Origin: an uncultured Clostridia bacterium
GTDB taxonomy: Bacteria > Bacillota > Clostridia > Lachnospirales > CAG-274
Direction: 5' to 3'
DNA: 64,000 bases
Assembly (NCBI GenBank): GCA_947630725.1
Contig: CANRIS010000002.1
Span: forward strand, 1 to 64,000
The notes under the pieces were generated by a model. The model worked only from the letters and a program-made list of their open reading frames with translations, did no database searches and was not told the origin of the DNA. Positions 8,932 to 17,163 of this stretch are shown here, piece after piece (positions within the stretch are counted from its first letter, which is position 1; each line of letters begins with the position of its first letter). The translations under genes were made by a program, and so were the position numbers.

Positions 8932-10254
8932 TTAAGCTTCTTCCTTCTTTTCTTCCGAAGTTTCTTCGCTCTTTTCTTCGGCTACTGCCTCGCTTACAAC
9001 AAGGTCAAGAGCCTTCTGAACCTTTATGTCGTCCTTTAAGGATTCTTTTTCGTCAATACCCATAATTTCTTCGAGCTTTGCCTTGTCGAAACCGTTTTCG
9101 CCTGCTATTCTCTCGATTTCCTTGTCAAGCTCTTCTTCCGTTACTTCAAAGCCCTCGAGCTCGCCTATCTTTTCAAGGGCAAGACGTCCTCTGACCTGTT
9201 TTTCTGCCTGCGGACGGAATCCGTCCTTAACAGAGTCCTCTGTCTGGTTCAGCATACTGAGATACTGTTCAACAGGCATACCTCTGTATCTGAGGGAATT
9301 TGAAAAGTTTTCAAACATTTTGTCTGTTTCATTTTCAAACATACATTCGGGAACATCTATTTCGGCGATCTTGCCAAGCTCCTCGATAAGCTGTTCTCTC
9401 TTGCGGCTGTCGGCCTCAAGGGTCTTGTTCTTAATAAGTTTTTCCTTAACGTCTTTAATATATTCATCAACAGAATCAAATTCGGTCGTGTCTGAAACAA
9501 ACTCATCGTCAAGCTCGGGGATCTCTCTCATTTTTACGGCGTTTATTTTGACCTCAAATTTTGCGGGCTTGCCTGCAAGCTCCGAAACGCCGTATTCCTC
9601 GGGGAATGTCACGTTTACCACAGCCTCATCGCCTGCGCTGAGATTTTCAAGCTGATCCTCAAAGTTGTCTATGAACGAATGTGAGCCAAGCTCGAGGTCA
9701 TAGCCTGTTCCCTCTCCGCCTTCAAAGGGTTCATCGTCCGTATAGCCCTTGAAATCTATGTTCACGATGTCTCCCATACGGGACTTTCTGTCTGTAACGG
9801 TTATTACTCTCGACTGCTTGCGTCTTTCGCCGTCAATAAAAGCATTGACCTCATCGTCAGATACGCTTGTGTCGGAGGGTATATACTTAAGTCCCTTATA
9901 GCCTTCGATGCTTACATCGGGCTTGACATAAACCTCAGCCGTAAAAACTGCTCCATCCGAATCTATGCTTTCAACATCAATCTCGGGCTTGGATACTACC
10001 TTTGTACCTGTTTCCTTTACTGCCTTTTCATATGCCTCGGGAAGAACGAAATTAACTGCGTCCTCATAGAATACTTCTTTTCCGTACATCATTTCGATAA
10101 TTTTTCTGGGAGCCTTTCCCTTTCTGAAGCCCTGAAGAGCAAATACATTCTTGTTTTTGTTGTACGAATGCTTCATACCCTCTTCAAATCTTTCTGCGTC
10201 TACCGAAAATGTAATTTTAACCTTGTTTTTCTCCAAAACCTCAACTGAACTCAT
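8932..10254 (-). CDS. tig: trigger factor
   Basis: 440 aa from ATG 10252-10254, which has AGGAGG at the right distance. The longer frame begins almost at the predicted transcription start, so it is unlikely. The ribosome-binding signature GFRKGKAPRKIIEMMYGKE is near residues 43-61, followed by the FKBP-type PPIase domain (GDIVNIDFKGYTDDEPFEGG) and the helical C-terminal chaperone arms. The acidic tail ends in E/K-rich repeats. Folds nascent chains at the ribosome exit. First gene of tig-clpP-clpX. Confidence 0.97.
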   Translation of the reverse strand: MSSVEVLEKNKVKITFSVDAERFEEGMKHSYNKNKNVFALQGFRKGKAPRKIIEMMYGKEVFYEDAVNFVLPEAYEKAVKETGTKVVSKPEIDVESIDSDGAVFTAEVYVKPDVSIEGYKGLKYIPSDTSVSDDEVNAFIDGERRKQSRVITVTDRKSRMGDIVNIDFKGYTDDEPFEGGEGTGYDLELGSHSFIDNFEDQLENLSAGDEAVVNVTFPEEYGVSELAGKPAKFEVKINAVKMREIPELDDEFVSDTTEFDSVDEYIKDVKEKLIKNKTLEADSRKREQLIEELGKIAEIDVPECMFENETDKMFENFSNSLRYRGMPVEQYLSMLNQTEDSVKDGFRPQAEKQVRGRLALEKIGELEGFEVTEEELDKEIERIAGENGFDKAKLEEIMGIDEKESLKDDIKVQKALDLVVSEAVAEEKSEETSEEKKEEA

Positions 10255-10347
10255 TTTTGTGTTTCCTCCTAATCTGCATTGACCTGCTCTGCATATTCTC
10301 CGGCAGCCCTTGCTGCATTTTTGGCAAAGCGGCATATAATCTCATAT

Positions 10348-10376
10348 ATAATATAATATTTCTTCTGAGTTGTAAA
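10348..10376 (-). promoter_or_regulatory. promoter of tig-clpP-clpX
   Basis: Minus strand TTTACA, 17-nt spacer, TATTAT, about 85 nt before the tig start codon. No CtsR or CIRCE operator was recognised. Confidence 0.55.
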
Positions 10377-10383
10377 GAAAAAT

Positions 10384-10665
10384 TTAAAAAATTTCGCTGT
10401 ATACGTCAATAATTTCGGCATCCGTTATATTTTCGATAAAGTTAACCGCCCTTTCTATAACGGAATCCACAACGGCTCTGTCGTTGCTGACGCAGGCAAA
10501 GCCTATTTTTATCGTCCTGTGGCTGTCGTTTTCTCCCACCTCAGCCACAGCTAAATTGAACCTGTTTTTTGTTTTTTCGATTATCTTTTTGACCTCCATA
10601 CGCTTTTCCTTAAGGGAATTGACCCACGAGGCCCTGAGAGTAACAACGCAGCTTCCTACAACCAT
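10384..10665 (-). CDS. YlxP/DUF503 family protein
   Basis: 93 aa. Recognised by the beginning MVVGSCVVTLRASWVNSLKEKR, KKIIEKTKNRFNLAVAEVGE and VSNDRAVVDSVIERAVNFIE, all typical of DUF503 (B. subtilis YlxP, often next to infB/rbfA and linked to ribosome work). Function is uncertain. It stands alone between the tig promoter and the PAP2 gene. Confidence 0.85.
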   Translation of the reverse strand: MVVGSCVVTLRASWVNSLKEKRMEVKKIIEKTKNRFNLAVAEVGENDSHRTIKIGFACVSNDRAVVDSVIERAVNFIENITDAEIIDVYSEIF

Positions 10666-10748
10666 AGCATATGCACCTCAAAATTTTTCTGCTTAAGCAA
10701 AGCCTTCGGCATCGGTATGCAAGCCGAAACGTCATATCTGAAAGGCTT

Positions 10749-11276
10749 TCAGTCCTTTTTGCCGAATTTGAATACCGAAAAAACTCCTATAACTGCGCCG
10801 AGCCATGACCCTATTATAATATCGCTGGGATAGTGTACAAGGAGATAGAGCCTTGAAAGGGCTATGAGGGTTGCAAGCGCAAAAGCCGCTATACCAAGTA
10901 TGGGGTTTGCACAGAAAATAACCATCGCAGCCACAAAAGACGCCATTGTGTGTCCCGAGGGAAAGCTGGGATCCTTCGGCTCCTTTATTCTGCTTTCTAC
11001 CCTTTCATCTGCGTCAAAGGGTCTGACCCTGTCCACAAGAGGCTTAAGAACGGCGTTACAGACAAATGTTGATACAAGGAGAGCTTTTATAAGAATGCCT
11101 CCCGTTTTTTTATACTTGGGAGAAAGAGCCATTATGCAGGCTATAAGTATCCATATTATCCCAAGATTGGCTGTAGCCGAAATTTTGGGCATTATTTTGT
11201 CCAAAAAATCGCTCCTGATGTTGTCGTGCAGATATTCCACAACCTGTCTGTCTTTTTTTGAAACTCTGTTCAACAA
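10749..11276 (-). CDS. PAP2-family membrane phosphatase (undecaprenyl-pyrophosphatase-like)
   Basis: 175 aa with about five transmembrane segments. The three acid-phosphatase motifs are visible: KPLVDRVRPF (78-87), PSGHTMAS (106-113) and SRLYLLVHYPSD (141-152), including the catalytic histidines. BcrC/PgpB-like members dephosphorylate undecaprenyl pyrophosphate or related lipid phosphates at the outer face of the membrane. The precise lipid cannot be read from the sequence. It lies 14 nt downstream of thyX on the complementary strand order and may be co-transcribed with it. Confidence 0.85.
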   Translation of the reverse strand: MLNRVSKKDRQVVEYLHDNIRSDFLDKIMPKISATANLGIIWILIACIMALSPKYKKTGGILIKALLVSTFVCNAVLKPLVDRVRPFDADERVESRIKEPKDPSFPSGHTMASFVAAMVIFCANPILGIAAFALATLIALSRLYLLVHYPSDIIIGSWLGAVIGVFSVFKFGKKD

Positions 11277-11290
11277 AAATCATCTCCCGA

Positions 11291-11920
11291 TCAGTATACT
11301 ATATCGCCGAAAACAGCAGGCAGCTTTTCTTTAAGCTCCTCCAAAAGAGGTATGGCAATTTCTCTGATTTGTGGGTGAGCGGCCTTGTCACATCTGAGCC
11401 TGAAAAAATGTCTCCATTCTCTGAGATTCATTGTGACGACTATCTCGGTTTTGAGAGAGTTAGGCAGTATGGATCTTGCCTGTTCGGGAGTAGCCCCTCC
11501 ATCCATAAACTCAAAATATTTTTCTTCTATATATTCCATAGTTTCAAGCCATACTCTGTATTCGGGGCTGTCCTCGTCCCAGAAGCAGGGCTTTATAAAT
11601 GTAAGCTCTCTGCCGAATTTGTCTCCGCTGTAGTTGCAATAGCGGGTGGACTCCTGCGAATAGCTGGCTATCCTGTGGCGTACTGTCTCGTGAGAAACTC
11701 CCCTGTCGCATATAAACCGCACAGTAAGCTTTTCGTGTTCTATAACCGATTCGTGACCCCTTTTTATTATGGACGCAATAAATCTTTCGGCGGAGCCTTC
11801 GCTTTTATTGCCTTCGCTTTTATAACAGGTTCTGCCTGCCTTTTCTATGGTGCGCATTATCTTTTGGGGGTCTATTTCCTCTTCAATTATATAAGAAGGT
11901 TCTATAACTTTCAAATTCAC
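11291..11920 (-). CDS. thyX: flavin-dependent thymidylate synthase ThyX
   Basis: 209 aa. The ThyX signature is [14 protein letters not shown] at 81-94 (canonical RHRxxSxNxxSxRY; the asparagine position is replaced here). FAD/dUMP-binding residues follow around [15 protein letters not shown]. It makes dTMP from dUMP using methylene-THF and FADH2. A curious repeated SEGNKSEG lies at 35-42. Its start overlaps the recR stop by 4 nt, so both are translated from one mRNA. Confidence 0.95.
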   Translation of the reverse strand: MNLKVIEPSYIIEEEIDPQKIMRTIEKAGRTCYKSEGNKSEGSAERFIASIIKRGHESVIEHEKLTVRFICDRGVSHETVRHRIASYSQESTRYCNYSGDKFGRELTFIKPCFWDEDSPEYRVWLETMEYIEEKYFEFMDGGATPEQARSILPNSLKTEIVVTMNLREWRHFFRLRCDKAAHPQIREIAIPLLEELKEKLPAVFGDIVY

Positions 11921-12513
11921 ATCTCCGTTCTGTATTCAAGCGCTTTTGTGAGCGTTACATCGTCCACATATTCAAGATCGCCGCCTATGGGTACGCCGCT
12001 CGCTATCCTCGTTACCTTTACGCCGAGGGGTTTCAGAAGTCTGGACAGATACATGGCGGTAGCCTCTCCCTCGACATTTGGATTTGTGGCGATGATGATT
12101 TCTCTTACATCGGAGCTTATCCTCCCAAGCAGCTCCTTTATCTTAAGCTTGTCGGGGCCTATGCCGTTTATGGGAGAGATTGTTCCGTGCAGCACATGGT
12201 ATCTGCCCCTGTATTCTCTTGTTCTCTCATATGCCGCCATATCTCTGGGGTCTTCCACGACCATAATAACTCCGCTGTCTCTTTTCGGGTCGTCACATAT
12301 GCTGCATATGTCCCTGTCGGTAATGCTGCAGCACACGGGACACAATTTTATACTTTTTTTTGCATTGGTGATGGCCTCGGCAAGAGCTGCCGCATTTTCA
12401 GTCGGCATATTTATGATATGAAAGGCAAGTCTCTGCGCCGACTTTCCGCCTATTCCGGGCAGCTTTGCAAGCTCCTCTATGAGCCTTGTCATTGAGTTTC
12501 CATAATAATCCAT
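11917..12513 (-). CDS. recR: recombination mediator protein RecR
   Basis: 198 aa. HhH region [20 protein letters not shown] at about 16-35, C4 zinc finger with C58, C61, C70 and C73, and the Toprim domain with [14 protein letters not shown] and [21 protein letters not shown]. Acts with RecO and RecF in loading RecA at gaps. Part of the standard dnaX-ybaB-recR cluster. Confidence 0.97.
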   Translation of the reverse strand: MDYYGNSMTRLIEELAKLPGIGGKSAQRLAFHIINMPTENAAALAEAITNAKKSIKLCPVCCSITDRDICSICDDPKRDSGVIMVVEDPRDMAAYERTREYRGRYHVLHGTISPINGIGPDKLKIKELLGRISSDVREIIIATNPNVEGEATAMYLSRLLKPLGVKVTRIASGVPIGGDLEYVDDVTLTKALEYRTEM

Positions 12514-12525
12514 GATTCACCTATA

Positions 12526-12876
12526 TCAGAACAGTCCGGGCATACCCGACATTCCCGTTATTTTGCTCATGCTGCCTGCGGCTGCGTCCTCAACGGTTCT
12601 TATGGCCTCGTTGACCGCCGTAAGCACAAGATCCTCAAGCATTTCTATATCATCGGGATCCACAACATCGGGAGAAATTTCGATTTTTTCAATAACCTTG
12701 CTGCCGCTTACAGTCACCTTGACTGCGCCGCCACCCGAAGTGATCTCATACTTTTTTTCTTCAAGCTCCTTTTGCATCTGAGCCATCTGCTTCTGCATTT
12801 TCTGAGCCTGTTTCATAAGATTGTTCATATTCATTCCGCCCATGCCGCCCATGCCGCCGTATCCGCCTTTTGCCAT
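12526..12876 (-). CDS. YbaB/EbfC family nucleoid-associated protein
   Basis: 116 aa. A G/M-rich N-terminus (GGYGGMGGMGGMN) leads into NLMKQAQKMQKQMAQMQKEL and VKVTVSGSKVIEKIEISPDVV, the conserved core. Small dimeric DNA-binding protein encoded between dnaX and recR in most Firmicutes. The spacing to both is short, and a shared operon is likely. Confidence 0.93.
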   Translation of the reverse strand: MAKGGYGGMGGMGGMNMNNLMKQAQKMQKQMAQMQKELEEKKYEITSGGGAVKVTVSGSKVIEKIEISPDVVDPDDIEMLEDLVLTAVNEAIRTVEDAAAGSMSKITGMSGMPGLF

Positions 12877-12895
12877 TTGTTTTTCCTCCTTATTA

Positions 12896-14497
12896 TTAAT
12901 TGACTTCTATATTATCATATTTTATTATATTTTTTATGTCATCTATCTGTCTGTCGCTCAGTCCCGACTGCGCCGAGCTGTCTTTTCTTCCGTATACCGA
13001 CATATGCTGTCTGTCATAGTCCTCTCGGAGTATGATAACGGGATCGAACTCCTTCTCAAAGACTTCGGTGAGCGCCGATACAAGCTCAGACTCTTTCTTA
13101 AGAAAATAGTCCAGTACGGCGGCGTTGGGGCAGACGATATAAAGCCTGTCGCCTATGCAGCCCGGAGCAACCGCCGAAAGAAAAGCCTGTTCGGAGCTGT
13201 ATTTGAAATGCTCCTTTATTCTGCCGAACTCTCTTATTACTCTCTGTATGTCCTCGGGAACGGCCTTTTCCACAATCGGTTTTTGGGGCTTTTCAGCCTC
13301 CTTCGGTATATCGGCAGCCGTTGTCTGCTTTTCTGCGCTCAGAAGATTATTTTCGGCAAGCTTTTCCAGATATTCTATTCTCGAAAGCAGAGAGCTGTCC
13401 TCATCGGCCTGCGGCGTTGTGAGCCTTACGGCAAAGACCTCGAAAGCCGTCCTTATGTTGTCGGAGTATTTCGTTCTGTTCATAAATGCCGAAAGCTCGG
13501 ATATAAGCTCTATAAGCCTGCCTTGCTCTATGCGCCGTCCCTGTTCCTTAAGTCCCGATATATTTTCTTCCGAATAATCAAGGGCAGAGCCAAGCTCACC
13601 CTCCTGCTTTGCAAGGAGTAGGTTTCTGAGATGGATCACAAGCTCGTTTATAAAGCGGTTTATATCTCTTCCCGAGTCAAAAACACTCTTTATTACATCG
13701 AGAGCCTTCATTGTATCAAAATCGGCAAAAGCCTCGGTTATTTCAAAAAAAACACTTTTATCGGCAGCGCCTATGACTTCAAGTACCTTGTCTCTCGTTA
13801 TTTTTTCACCGTAGAAGAAAGATATGCAGCGGTCGAGAATGCTGAGGGCGTCTCTCATTGCACCATCGGAAACGCCTGCAATAACATCGGCTGCGTCCTT
13901 GGTGATGTCTATATTTTCGTCCTTCATATATTCAAGCAGGGTCTGCGAAATTGTCTGTCCGCTTATTCTGCGAAAATCAAATCTCTGACATCTTGAAAGT
14001 ATTGTTACGGGAACCTTCTGAGGGTCTGTTGTGGCAAGTATAAAGACAACGTATGAGGGCGGCTCTTCAAGGGTCTTTAAAAGAGCGTTGAAGGCTGCCA
14101 GTGAAAGCATATGAACCTCGTCGATGATATATACTTTATATTTTCCCACAGCAGGCGGATATGCCACCTCGTCCCTAAGCTCTCTTATGTTGTCAACGCC
14201 GTTGTTGCTGGCGGCGTCTATCTCAAATATATTAAAGCTGCGGCCGCTGTCTATCGCCCGACACATTTCGCAGTCGTTGCAGGGCTCTCCGTCCTTCGGT
14301 GAAAGACAGCTGATGGCCTTGGCAAATATCTTTGCGGTGGATGTCTTTCCCGTGCCTCTTGTGCCGCAGAAAAGATAGGCGTGGCTTATTCTGCTTGAAA
14401 CGAGCTGGTTTTTGAGCGTCCTGACAATATGCTCCTGACCGCATACCTCATTGAAGCTTGCGGGTCTGAATTTTCTGTATAAAGCAGTATATCCCAT
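12896..14497 (-). CDS. dnaX: DNA polymerase III subunits gamma/tau
   Basis: 533 aa from the ATG at 14495-14497; a GTG three codons upstream is an alternative, and both lie behind GGTGGG. YTALYRKFRPASFNEVCGQ opens the clamp-loader ATPase. Walker A GTRGTGKTS is followed by a zinc module (C-x8-C-x2-C-x2-C, with CNDCEMC), DEVHMLS as Walker B, and sensor/SRC motif ILSRCQRFDFRRI. A tau-like C-terminal region follows (from about 360). Loads the beta clamp at replication forks. First gene of dnaX-ybaB-recR-thyX. Confidence 0.96.
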   Translation of the reverse strand: MGYTALYRKFRPASFNEVCGQEHIVRTLKNQLVSSRISHAYLFCGTRGTGKTSTAKIFAKAISCLSPKDGEPCNDCEMCRAIDSGRSFNIFEIDAASNNGVDNIRELRDEVAYPPAVGKYKVYIIDEVHMLSLAAFNALLKTLEEPPSYVVFILATTDPQKVPVTILSRCQRFDFRRISGQTISQTLLEYMKDENIDITKDAADVIAGVSDGAMRDALSILDRCISFFYGEKITRDKVLEVIGAADKSVFFEITEAFADFDTMKALDVIKSVFDSGRDINRFINELVIHLRNLLLAKQEGELGSALDYSEENISGLKEQGRRIEQGRLIELISELSAFMNRTKYSDNIRTAFEVFAVRLTTPQADEDSSLLSRIEYLEKLAENNLLSAEKQTTAADIPKEAEKPQKPIVEKAVPEDIQRVIREFGRIKEHFKYSSEQAFLSAVAPGCIGDRLYIVCPNAAVLDYFLKKESELVSALTEVFEKEFDPVIILREDYDRQHMSVYGRKDSSAQSGLSDRQIDDIKNIIKYDNIEVN

Positions 14498-14660
14498 ATA
14501 TCCCACCGCCCTATCGGAACTTTAACAAAAATACAGACGGTATAAAACCGCCGTAAATAACCATTTTATGAAAACACCGATCATATCGCTTAAAGCAAAT
14601 GCGAGGGAATACCGCCCGCAGATAAGAGCTTCATTTTATCGGAGCTTTCTTATAATAAAA

Positions 14661-14936
14661 AAATCCCGTGCGCCTTTCCTCCGACAGGCTCACCAAGGCG
14701 TAACTTATGCAGTTAGCTCAGAACAAGCTATCTTGCAACACACAGGAGGGTTTACTTAGTGCTGCTTCCGTCAAGACCTGACACGGTTCATAAAGTCCTG
14801 TTGCACAAGACTCATTCGTCAACACCACTTGCATAAGGCAGACCCCCAGAAAGCAAGCCTCGGGACAAGGCAGATCCCCCTACTACAGCGGATTGTAGGT
14901 TACAGGGCACCGCTATCTCCCCGGTCCGCACGGGAA
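14661..14936 (-). ncRNA. ffs: signal recognition particle RNA, large (Alu-containing) type
   Basis: About 276 nt. The S-domain core reads GTGTCAGGTCTTGACGGAAGCAGCAC on the minus strand, here cited in part as GTCAGGTC and GGAAGCAGC. The 5' end CCCGTGCG pairs with CGCACGGG at the 3' end, followed by a T-run that acts as terminator. The length and the extra 5'/3' Alu-like pairing match Gram-positive SRP RNA (B. subtilis scr type). Works with Ffh in membrane targeting. Confidence 0.93.
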
Positions 14937-15000
14937 AATTTATATCTTTTTTGGGCAAAAGCCTATATGTTCCGAAACATATAAACAATTTGCTTTATAC

Positions 15001-15029
15001 ATTATATAATTAAATTTCCGTCCTGTCAA
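15001..15029 (-). promoter_or_regulatory. promoter of the SRP RNA
   Basis: Minus strand TTGACA, 17-nt spacer, TATAAT: a perfect consensus, about 60 nt before the mature 5' end, consistent with a processed leader. Confidence 0.8.
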
Positions 15030-15041
15030 CCGTTAATTCTC

Positions 15042-15202
15042 AAATTTAACCGACAAGTAAGTCCCCCGCCTCTTTAGGCGGTGGGTACTTACTGTTGTAT
15101 TCGGTGGGAGATGTAAGCTCCCATCCGAATACAAAGGCTTCGTCAGAAGCCGTCGGTTATGAGCGCGAAGCGTAAGCGGAGTGCGAATATCATTGACTAC
15201 GA
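15042..15202 (+). repeat. omega-RNA / IS605 right-end-like repeat, copy 2 (no tnpB)
   Basis: Same sequence as 735-898, opposite strand. CCGCCTCTTTAGGCGG forms a hairpin, TGTATTCGGTGGGAG pairs with CTCCCATCCGAATACA, then GGCTTCGTCAGAAGCC hairpin, GTCGGTTATGAG, GCGTAAGCGGAGT and CATTGACTACG. Stems remain paired in spite of sequence differences between the two copies (for example TTCGG/CCGAA here and TTCTG/CTGAA there, and GGCTTC/GAAGCC here and GTCTTC/GAAGTC with a wobble there). No transposase is attached. Confidence 0.6.
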
Positions 15203-15233
15203 ATCCGATCATGCAAAATACCGCTTTAAAAGC

Positions 15234-15262
15234 TTGACGGGTTAAAAAAAATAATGTAGAAT
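15234..15262 (+). promoter_or_regulatory. promoter of the small toxin mRNA
   Basis: TTGACG, 17-nt spacer, TAGAAT. The predicted transcript starts near 15269 and has a ~100-nt leader before the toxin ORF. Confidence 0.65.
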
Positions 15263-15368
15263 ATTGGTAAGCAAGAGGAACTTCTTGATGCGGTTGTTTG
15301 CTTCACCTTCATAACTTTCTTTTTAATAATTATAAATTATAAATTATAAAAGAAAGGGAGGTGATATT

Positions 15369-15452
15369 ATGTTGATACTTATACATGATGTTAAAATACT
15401 TATTATTTTGATTATTGTATTAATACACATAATAAAAAACAGTCGCTCATGA
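15369..15452 (+). CDS. 27-aa hydrophobic peptide, candidate type I toxin
   Basis: ATG at 15369, TGA at 15450-15452. A very strong SD, GGGAGGTGAT, sits just upstream. The peptide begins MLILIHDVKILIILII, is almost wholly Ile/Leu/Val through residue 22 and ends in a polar KNSRS tail, i.e. one membrane helix with a basic end, like many type I toxins. The last codons and the stop lie inside the stem of the antisense RNA terminator, so a convergent RNA from 15522 covers the 3' end. The long leader contains blocks complementary to sequence past the terminator (see findings). No homolog is named with certainty. Confidence 0.65.
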   Translation: MLILIHDVKILIILIIVLIHIIKNSRS

Positions 15453-15522
15453 TTTGCTGGACCTAAGCGACTGTTTAACACAGTTATAAGGTGAAGCAAC
15501 AACCGTTTGGTTGTTTCCTCTT
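15432..15522 (-). ncRNA. candidate antitoxin RNA 1, antisense to the toxin 3' end
   Basis: About 90 nt between a consensus promoter (15529-15557) and a terminator whose stem is AACAGTCGCT (15438-15447) and AGCGACTGTT (15466-15475), followed on the minus strand by TTTTTTATT. It overlaps the toxin ORF by about 20 nt. The 5' part contains an AAACAACCAAACGGTTGTT hairpin. Confidence 0.65.
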
Positions 15523-15528
15523 GTGATT

Positions 15529-15557
15529 ATAATAACATAATATATAAATATTGTCAA
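15529..15557 (-). promoter_or_regulatory. promoter of antitoxin RNA 1
   Basis: Minus strand TTGACA, 17-nt spacer, TATTAT, stronger than the toxin promoter, as expected for an antitoxin made in excess. Confidence 0.75.
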
Positions 15558-15634
15558 GAATCAATACGGATAATAAATACGCAAAGATATAGCAAAAGGC
15601 TCCGGGAAAATAACGGAGCCTTAAGCAAAAAATT

Positions 15635-15838
15635 CACATAATAAAAAACAGTCTCTCATGATTTGCCAAGCCCAAACGACTGTTTAATACAGTTAAAAGG
15701 TGAAGCAACAACCGTTTGGTTGTTTCCTCTTGTGATTATAATAGCATAATATATAAATATTGTCAAGAATCAATACGGATAATAAATACGCAAAGATATA
15801 AAAGTTAAAAGGCTCCGAGAAAATAATGGAGCCTTTTT
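15635..15838. repeat. antitoxin-gene duplication, unit 2
   Basis: Second copy of 15426-15623. The duplication starts eight codons before the toxin stop, so it carries an antitoxin gene but no toxin start, SD or leader. Confidence 0.9.
15641..15730 (-). ncRNA. candidate antitoxin RNA 2 (orphan copy)
   Basis: Minus-strand promoter TTGACA, 17-nt spacer, TATTAT at 15738-15766 and terminator stem AACAGTC (15648-15654) with GACTGTT (15678-15684). The promoter and the 5' hairpin are nearly identical to copy 1. The terminator loop and part of the stem differ (GTTTGGGCTTGG versus GCTTAGGTCCAG), so pairing with the toxin mRNA would be weaker at the toxin stop codon. Confidence 0.6.
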
Positions 15839-15840
15839 TA
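15808..15840. terminator. bidirectional terminator between TA module and htrA
   Basis: GGCTCC and GGAGCC form the stem; T-run on the + strand (CCTTTTTTA) and a TTTTAACTTTT tail on the minus strand for htrA. Confidence 0.7.
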
Positions 15841-15846
15841 TTGAAA

Positions 15847-17145
15847 TCAATTATTTGCAGGCGGATAAAGCGTAGCTCTTATGCTGAAGGACTTGCCCTC
15901 TCTGAATCCTGCTATATTCACAACGTCATTTGCGGAGCATTCTCTCACGCTTTCAACAAGCTGATCGGGGCCGAATATGGTCTTGCCGTTAAAGGAGGTT
16001 ATTACATCGCCCTCTTTTATGCCTGCTATGTCAGCGTTTCCGCCCTGCACAACATCAGTGACATAGGCTCCTGCCGTTGCGCCGAGATATGATGAATATT
16101 CGGCAGGCACCGACTGAACGGTAACGCCCAAAGTGGGGGTAGACTCTCCCGAAGCAAGTCTTTCAAATATGGGGCCTGCTATATCCGAGGTTATGGCAAA
16201 ACCTACGCCCTCAATGGTCTCGCTCGAAAATTTGGCTGTGTTTATGCCTATTACCTCGCCTTTTGAATTAAAGAGAGGTCCGCCCGAGTTGCCCTCGTTG
16301 ATGGCTGCGTCTGTCTGTATAACCGAAAGGGTCTTTCCCTGAAGATTTATTTCCTTTGAAATGGCGCTTATAATTCCCGATGTAACGGTAATGCCCTCGC
16401 CTATGGCGTTTCCTATGGCAATAACGGGGTCGCCGGTCTTTACATCGGCAGAGCTGCCAAGCTTTGCAAGTACTACCTGATTTATGCCTGCGGCCTTAAG
16501 ATCGGCAGCCGAAACCGCAACAACGGCAAGGTCGGCGTTCTGATCCGTGCCTATTACCCTTCCCGTTACGGGAGTATCTTCATTAAATGATACCGTTATA
16601 TCGGTTGCGCCGCTTATAACGTGGTTATTTGTAGCTATATATACATTTGTTGCGTCCTTTGCATACACAAAGCCCGAACCGCTGCCCTTCATCTGTCTCG
16701 TGCCGAAAAAGAAATCCTGCGCATATACCACCGTGCTTATGGCAACCACGGAGGGCTTTACGTTCTTTATTATAGCCACTCTGTTGAGCGAGGCTTCATA
16801 TATGCTCTGAGCCGACATAGACATAGGCACTGCATCATCGCCGTTTATGCTTTCATCGGTATCTTCTTCGGTTTCTTCGCTTTCGGCGCTGTCATCCTTG
16901 TCAAAAACAGGAATAGACGGCGAGTCAAGTCCCTCGGTAAAGCCTGCTGCCGAAAATCCGAAACAAATGCTGCCGAGACAAACCGAAACAACAAGCACTC
17001 CGATAATCAGATTTCTGTAAAAGTTGCTTTTCTTTCGCTTTTCGGCGGACGGCTTTCCCATATCGGTATCGCTTTTGTCAAAATATTTGTTCAGAACCTC
17101 ATCGGGGGTCTGTGTTTTTTCTTTTTCATCAAATATATCGCTCAT
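15847..17145 (-). CDS. HtrA/DegP-type serine protease, membrane-anchored (second of tandem pair)
   Basis: 432 aa. Cytoplasmic N-terminus, one membrane helix at about 44-67, acidic Asp/Glu linker (80-105), trypsin-like S1C domain with His175 (NNHVISGA), Asp205 (QNADLAVV) and Ser287 (NEGNSGGPL), and one PDZ domain at about 335-432. It handles misfolded envelope proteins outside the membrane. Only 18 nt separate it from the other htrA, so they are co-transcribed. Ends before the bidirectional terminator at 15808-15840. Confidence 0.93.
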   Translation of the reverse strand: MSDIFDEKEKTQTPDEVLNKYFDKSDTDMGKPSAEKRKKSNFYRNLIIGVLVVSVCLGSICFGFSAAGFTEGLDSPSIPVFDKDDSAESEETEEDTDESINGDDAVPMSMSAQSIYEASLNRVAIIKNVKPSVVAISTVVYAQDFFFGTRQMKGSGSGFVYAKDATNVYIATNNHVISGATDITVSFNEDTPVTGRVIGTDQNADLAVVAVSAADLKAAGINQVVLAKLGSSADVKTGDPVIAIGNAIGEGITVTSGIISAISKEINLQGKTLSVIQTDAAINEGNSGGPLFNSKGEVIGINTAKFSSETIEGVGFAITSDIAGPIFERLASGESTPTLGVTVQSVPAEYSSYLGATAGAYVTDVVQGGNADIAGIKEGDVITSFNGKTIFGPDQLVESVRECSANDVVNIAGFREGKSFSIRATLYPPANN

Positions 17146-17163
17146 ATAAAGGCCTCCCCGAAA

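Larger units (their letters stand above)
15426..15623. repeat. antitoxin-gene duplication, unit 1
   Basis: Direct repeat of 15635-15838 with an offset of about 209 bp. Contains the last 8 toxin codons, the whole antisense RNA gene with promoter, and a GGCTCC...GGAGCC hairpin at the end. Confidence 0.9.

Noticed and set aside
10348..10376. CtsR/HrcA operator before tig-clpPX
   Set aside because: No CIRCE or CtsR heptad repeat seen.
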